A DNA stretch of 64,000 nt from Aromatoleum anaerobium. GTDB taxonomy: Bacteria > Pseudomonadota > Gammaproteobacteria > Burkholderiales > Rhodocyclaceae. Location of the stretch: positions 62,001 to 126,000 of the forward strand of contig NZ_WTVG02000034.1 of the NCBI RefSeq assembly GCF_012910705.2, given 5' to 3'. The notes under the pieces were generated by a model, which did no database searches, was not told the DNA's origin, and worked only from the letters and a program-made list of their open reading frames with translations. Made by a program: the position numbers and the translations under genes. Numbering within the stretch: the first letter of the stretch is position 1; the number at the start of each line of letters is the position of its first letter. Positions 62,101 through 64,000 of this stretch are shown here, piece by piece.

Positions 62101-63723
62101 TCAGCGGTTCTCGCCGCTGTCGTCGTCGAAGAGTTCGGGCGGAATGTCCTGCGGGCAAAGCTCGTTCGCGTTGTCGCCCATCAGCGCGAGGGTCAGCCTC
62201 AGCTGGCTGCGCAGCTCGCTGAGGTTGCCTGGCCAGCGGTGGCGTCGCAGCAGCGTCAGCGCGTCGGGACTGACATGGATCGCTCGCTCGGGGCAGGCCT
62301 CGCGCACGAACAGCCGCACGAGTTCGTCGAAATCGTCGCGCTCGCGCAGCGGCGGCAGGCTGAGCTGCAGCCCTCCGGCCGCGGCGAAGTGCGCCAGCTC
62401 CAGGCGTCCGCTGTCTGCGAGGTGCGCGACCCGCTTGCGGGTTGCGGCAATGATGCGCGTCGCCCCGCGCGACGTTCGCGTGCCGAACAGCGCCCTTTGC
62501 ATCGCGTTCGGCAATGCGTCGATCTCGACGACGAACAGCGTGCCCTCGGCAGCCTGTCCGAGCCGGTCCGCGAGTTCGGCGCTGGCGCCCGCGCCGTGCA
62601 GCGACGATCCGTCGATGATCACCAGTGGTGCGTCGGCGTGGCGACGGTGATCGGCATGGAACGCACGAATGAGATGCGTCTTGCCGGTGCCGGTTTCCCC
62701 CTCGATCAGGAGCGGAACGTGTGCCGCTGCGTTGGCGCGCAGGGTCGCGATCGCGGCGGCAACGCGCGGGTCGCTCTGGCTCATCTGCGCAAGTTGCCCT
62801 CCCGGTCCGGGCTCCCCCGCGCACTGTGCCGGGGGAGGGCGAGGCGCGCGAGGGGCGATTGAACGGTCGCGCAGCGCGGCGCGGCCGACGAAGCTGCGCC
62901 CGTCGACCGCGCGCAGGGGAAATGCACCGCCGTTGCCAGTCGCCAGGCCGAGCAGCGTCGCCCAGCCGGTCGCGAAACAGTGATCGAAGTCGGCTGACGG
63001 ATGCGCCCGGTCGAGCTTCAGCAGGCTGCGGGCGGCACGGTTGCTGGCGACGAGGCGGCGTTCTTCGTCGAACACGGCCAGGGCTTCGAGCGGACCGTCG
63101 ACCAGTTCGGCGCGGCTGTGAAACCGGATCGTCACAAAGCCGCCTTCCAGATGCTCGATGAGGCTGTGTTCGATCAGTTCGGCGGTGGTGCGCAGCAGCG
63201 CTCCGGCATGCGAGATGTTGGCCCGCACATCGGTCGAGACGTCAAGAATGCCGAGCATGCCGCCGCCGGGCGCGAGAATCGGTGTCGCGATGCAGGTCAG
63301 GAAGCGGTTGCGGTCGAGGTAATGCTCGGCACCGCGCACGGCGACAGTATGGCCCGTGTGCAGCGCGGTGCCGATCGCGTTCGTGCCGACGCTCGCTTCG
63401 CTCCACTCGGCGCCGGGACTGAGCGCAACGCGGGCTGCGCGGTCGAGGAATTCGGTATTGCCGAGCGCGCTCAGGATCAGCCCGCGCTCGTCTGCGAGCA
63501 GCACCATCGAGGACGGGCCGCCGATCTGCCGGTACAGGTTTTCGATCGCCGGGCGGGAGAATGCGAGCAGGCGCGCGTTCGCCTCGATGTGCTCGGCGAA
63601 ATCCGTGCGCGCGAGAATGCCGTCCGGCAGGTGCTGGTCGGGGGCAAGGCCGTGTTCCCGGCTGCGCAGCCACGAGGCGCGCAGTACGGGCGATGACGGC
63701 AGGGCGGGCAAGGCTTCGGACAT
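62101..63723 (-). CDS. AcoR-like regulator lacking GAFTGA loop and HTH
   Basis: A 540-residue protein. The N-terminal GAF-type sensor (about residues 60-200, with SVGTNAIGTALHTGHTVAVRGAEHYL) is the AcoR signature. An AAA+ domain follows, with Walker A GETGTGKTH at 342-350, a degenerate Walker B GTLFVVEID near 394-402 and RWPGNLSELRS near the end. The usual GAFTGA sigma-54 contact loop is missing, and the chain stops at DDDSGENR without a Fis-type HTH. AcoR is normally longer by about 100 residues. It may act on other regulators or be a decayed activator. Confidence 0.8.
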   Translation of the reverse strand: MSEALPALPSSPVLRASWLRSREHGLAPDQHLPDGILARTDFAEHIEANARLLAFSRPAIENLYRQIGGPSSMVLLADERGLILSALGNTEFLDRAARVALSPGAEWSEASVGTNAIGTALHTGHTVAVRGAEHYLDRNRFLTCIATPILAPGGGMLGILDVSTDVRANISHAGALLRTTAELIEHSLIEHLEGGFVTIRFHSRAELVDGPLEALAVFDEERRLVASNRAARSLLKLDRAHPSADFDHCFATGWATLLGLATGNGGAFPLRAVDGRSFVGRAALRDRSIAPRAPRPPPAQCAGEPGPGGQLAQMSQSDPRVAAAIATLRANAAAHVPLLIEGETGTGKTHLIRAFHADHRRHADAPLVIIDGSSLHGAGASAELADRLGQAAEGTLFVVEIDALPNAMQRALFGTRTSRGATRIIAATRKRVAHLADSGRLELAHFAAAGGLQLSLPPLRERDDFDELVRLFVREACPERAIHVSPDALTLLRRHRWPGNLSELRSQLRLTLALMGDNANELCPQDIPPELFDDDSGENR

Positions 63724-63980
63724 ATATCGGCCCTGTTGCAGGAATCATGCCGCTTGACTCCTGATCGTCGATCGCCGCGGGTGCAACCCCTCATCGGCGG
63801 CTTGTCGTCGGCACGAGCCGATGCGCCGGGCGTGTCGCGATGGAGCAGGTGTGCGGGAATGGAACAGCGCCTTACCGGGCCAATGACACCTTCCGATTGC
63901 GGAAGGTGGCTCACGAATCGTTTTTAAGTCGATGAAAAGAAATGAAAGTGGCGACGTCGGAGGCAATCGTTCGCAGTGAC
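63724..63980. other. Regulatory gap with perfect inverted repeat
   Basis: The stretch between the AcoR-like start and the sigma-54 promoter holds CACCTTCCG-ATTG-CGGAAGGTG (63887-63908), a perfect 9-bp inverted repeat. It lies about 75 bases upstream of the promoter, a usual distance for an activator site. No gene was seen here. Confidence 0.5.
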
Positions 63981-63996
63981 TGGCATGGTGCCTGCA
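63981..63996 (+). promoter_or_regulatory. Candidate sigma-54 (-24/-12) promoter
   Basis: TGGCAT-GGTGC-CTGCA matches the consensus TGGCAC-N5-TTGCA at all but two positions, with correct spacing. It reads rightward out of the window, divergent from the AcoR-like gene. It would drive the next gene, which is not visible. Confidence 0.6.
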
Positions 63997-64000
63997 ATTG

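Noticed and set aside
1-64000. tRNA and rRNA genes anywhere in the window.
   Set aside because: No cloverleaf with conserved tRNA boxes and no rRNA-like stretch was recognised by eye; a tRNAscan run would settle this.

Overview
The window is GC-rich chromosomal DNA of a betaproteobacterium, most likely Rhodocyclales of the Azoarcus/Aromatoleum type. This is inferred from gene order and protein style, not from a search. Two large blocks are ordinary housekeeping genes. At 2.0-5.4 kb map-glnD runs leftward. At 5.5-21.2 kb a long rightward run carries rpsB-tsf-pyrH-frr-uppS-cdsA-dxr-rseP-bamA-skp-lpxD-fabZ-lpxA-lpxB-rnhB, a small membrane protein and an rRNA methyltransferase. It links translation, isoprenoid and phospholipid synthesis, outer-membrane assembly and lipid A synthesis. 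A leftward biotin cluster bioA-F-H-C-D (no bioB) follows, then yaaA and a carboxypeptidase. An intact IS200/IS605-type TnpB lies at the left edge.

The most unusual content is two integron gene-cassette islands. Island 1 (about 29.0-31.6 kb, rightward) has no integrase. It holds four cassettes: a Myb/HTH-like protein, a protein with a possible GIY-YIG core, a HigBA-like toxin-antitoxin pair and a HicAB pair. Three recognisable attC sites and one half-site separate them. Island 2 (about 50.6-59.4 kb, leftward) sits next to an integron integrase pseudogene (58962-59366, plus strand) that diverges from the array, with an attI-type core at 58832. About nine cassettes follow: a secreted protein, a HEPN-like protein, an alpha-CTD-like protein with an NGRHR-motif partner, a second broken HicAB, a secreted protein with a GIY-YIG protein, a duplicated-domain protein and YefM-YoeB. 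The HicAB cassette occurs in both islands. Each copy of hicA carries a different single-base frameshift, and the second hicB is cut short next to a 66-bp palindromic repeat. The integron looks immobilised and decaying.

Between the islands (31.6-50.6 kb) lie normal genes: serB-aroG, a rubredoxin reductase/rubredoxin/rubrerythrin/dodecin group, a transmembrane GGDEF-EAL protein, a COG2509 flavoprotein, slyX, a thioredoxin-like protein, a metallophosphoesterase, an ECF sigma/ferritin-like/cytochrome c cluster, an FmdE-like protein, a cupin, an IS110-family transposase, an SDR enzyme, a periplasmic sugar dehydrogenase and a ParS/RES toxin-antitoxin pair.

To the right of the integron are an acyl-CoA thioesterase, a VF530-like protein, a tiny Lys/Pro-rich protein followed by a strong terminator, a ThiS/MoaD-like protein with a BNR-repeat protein, and an AcoR-like regulator. 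That regulator lacks both the GAFTGA loop and the C-terminal HTH. A good sigma-54 promoter candidate sits at the extreme right end, reading out of the window. No rRNA, tRNA or CRISPR array was seen.
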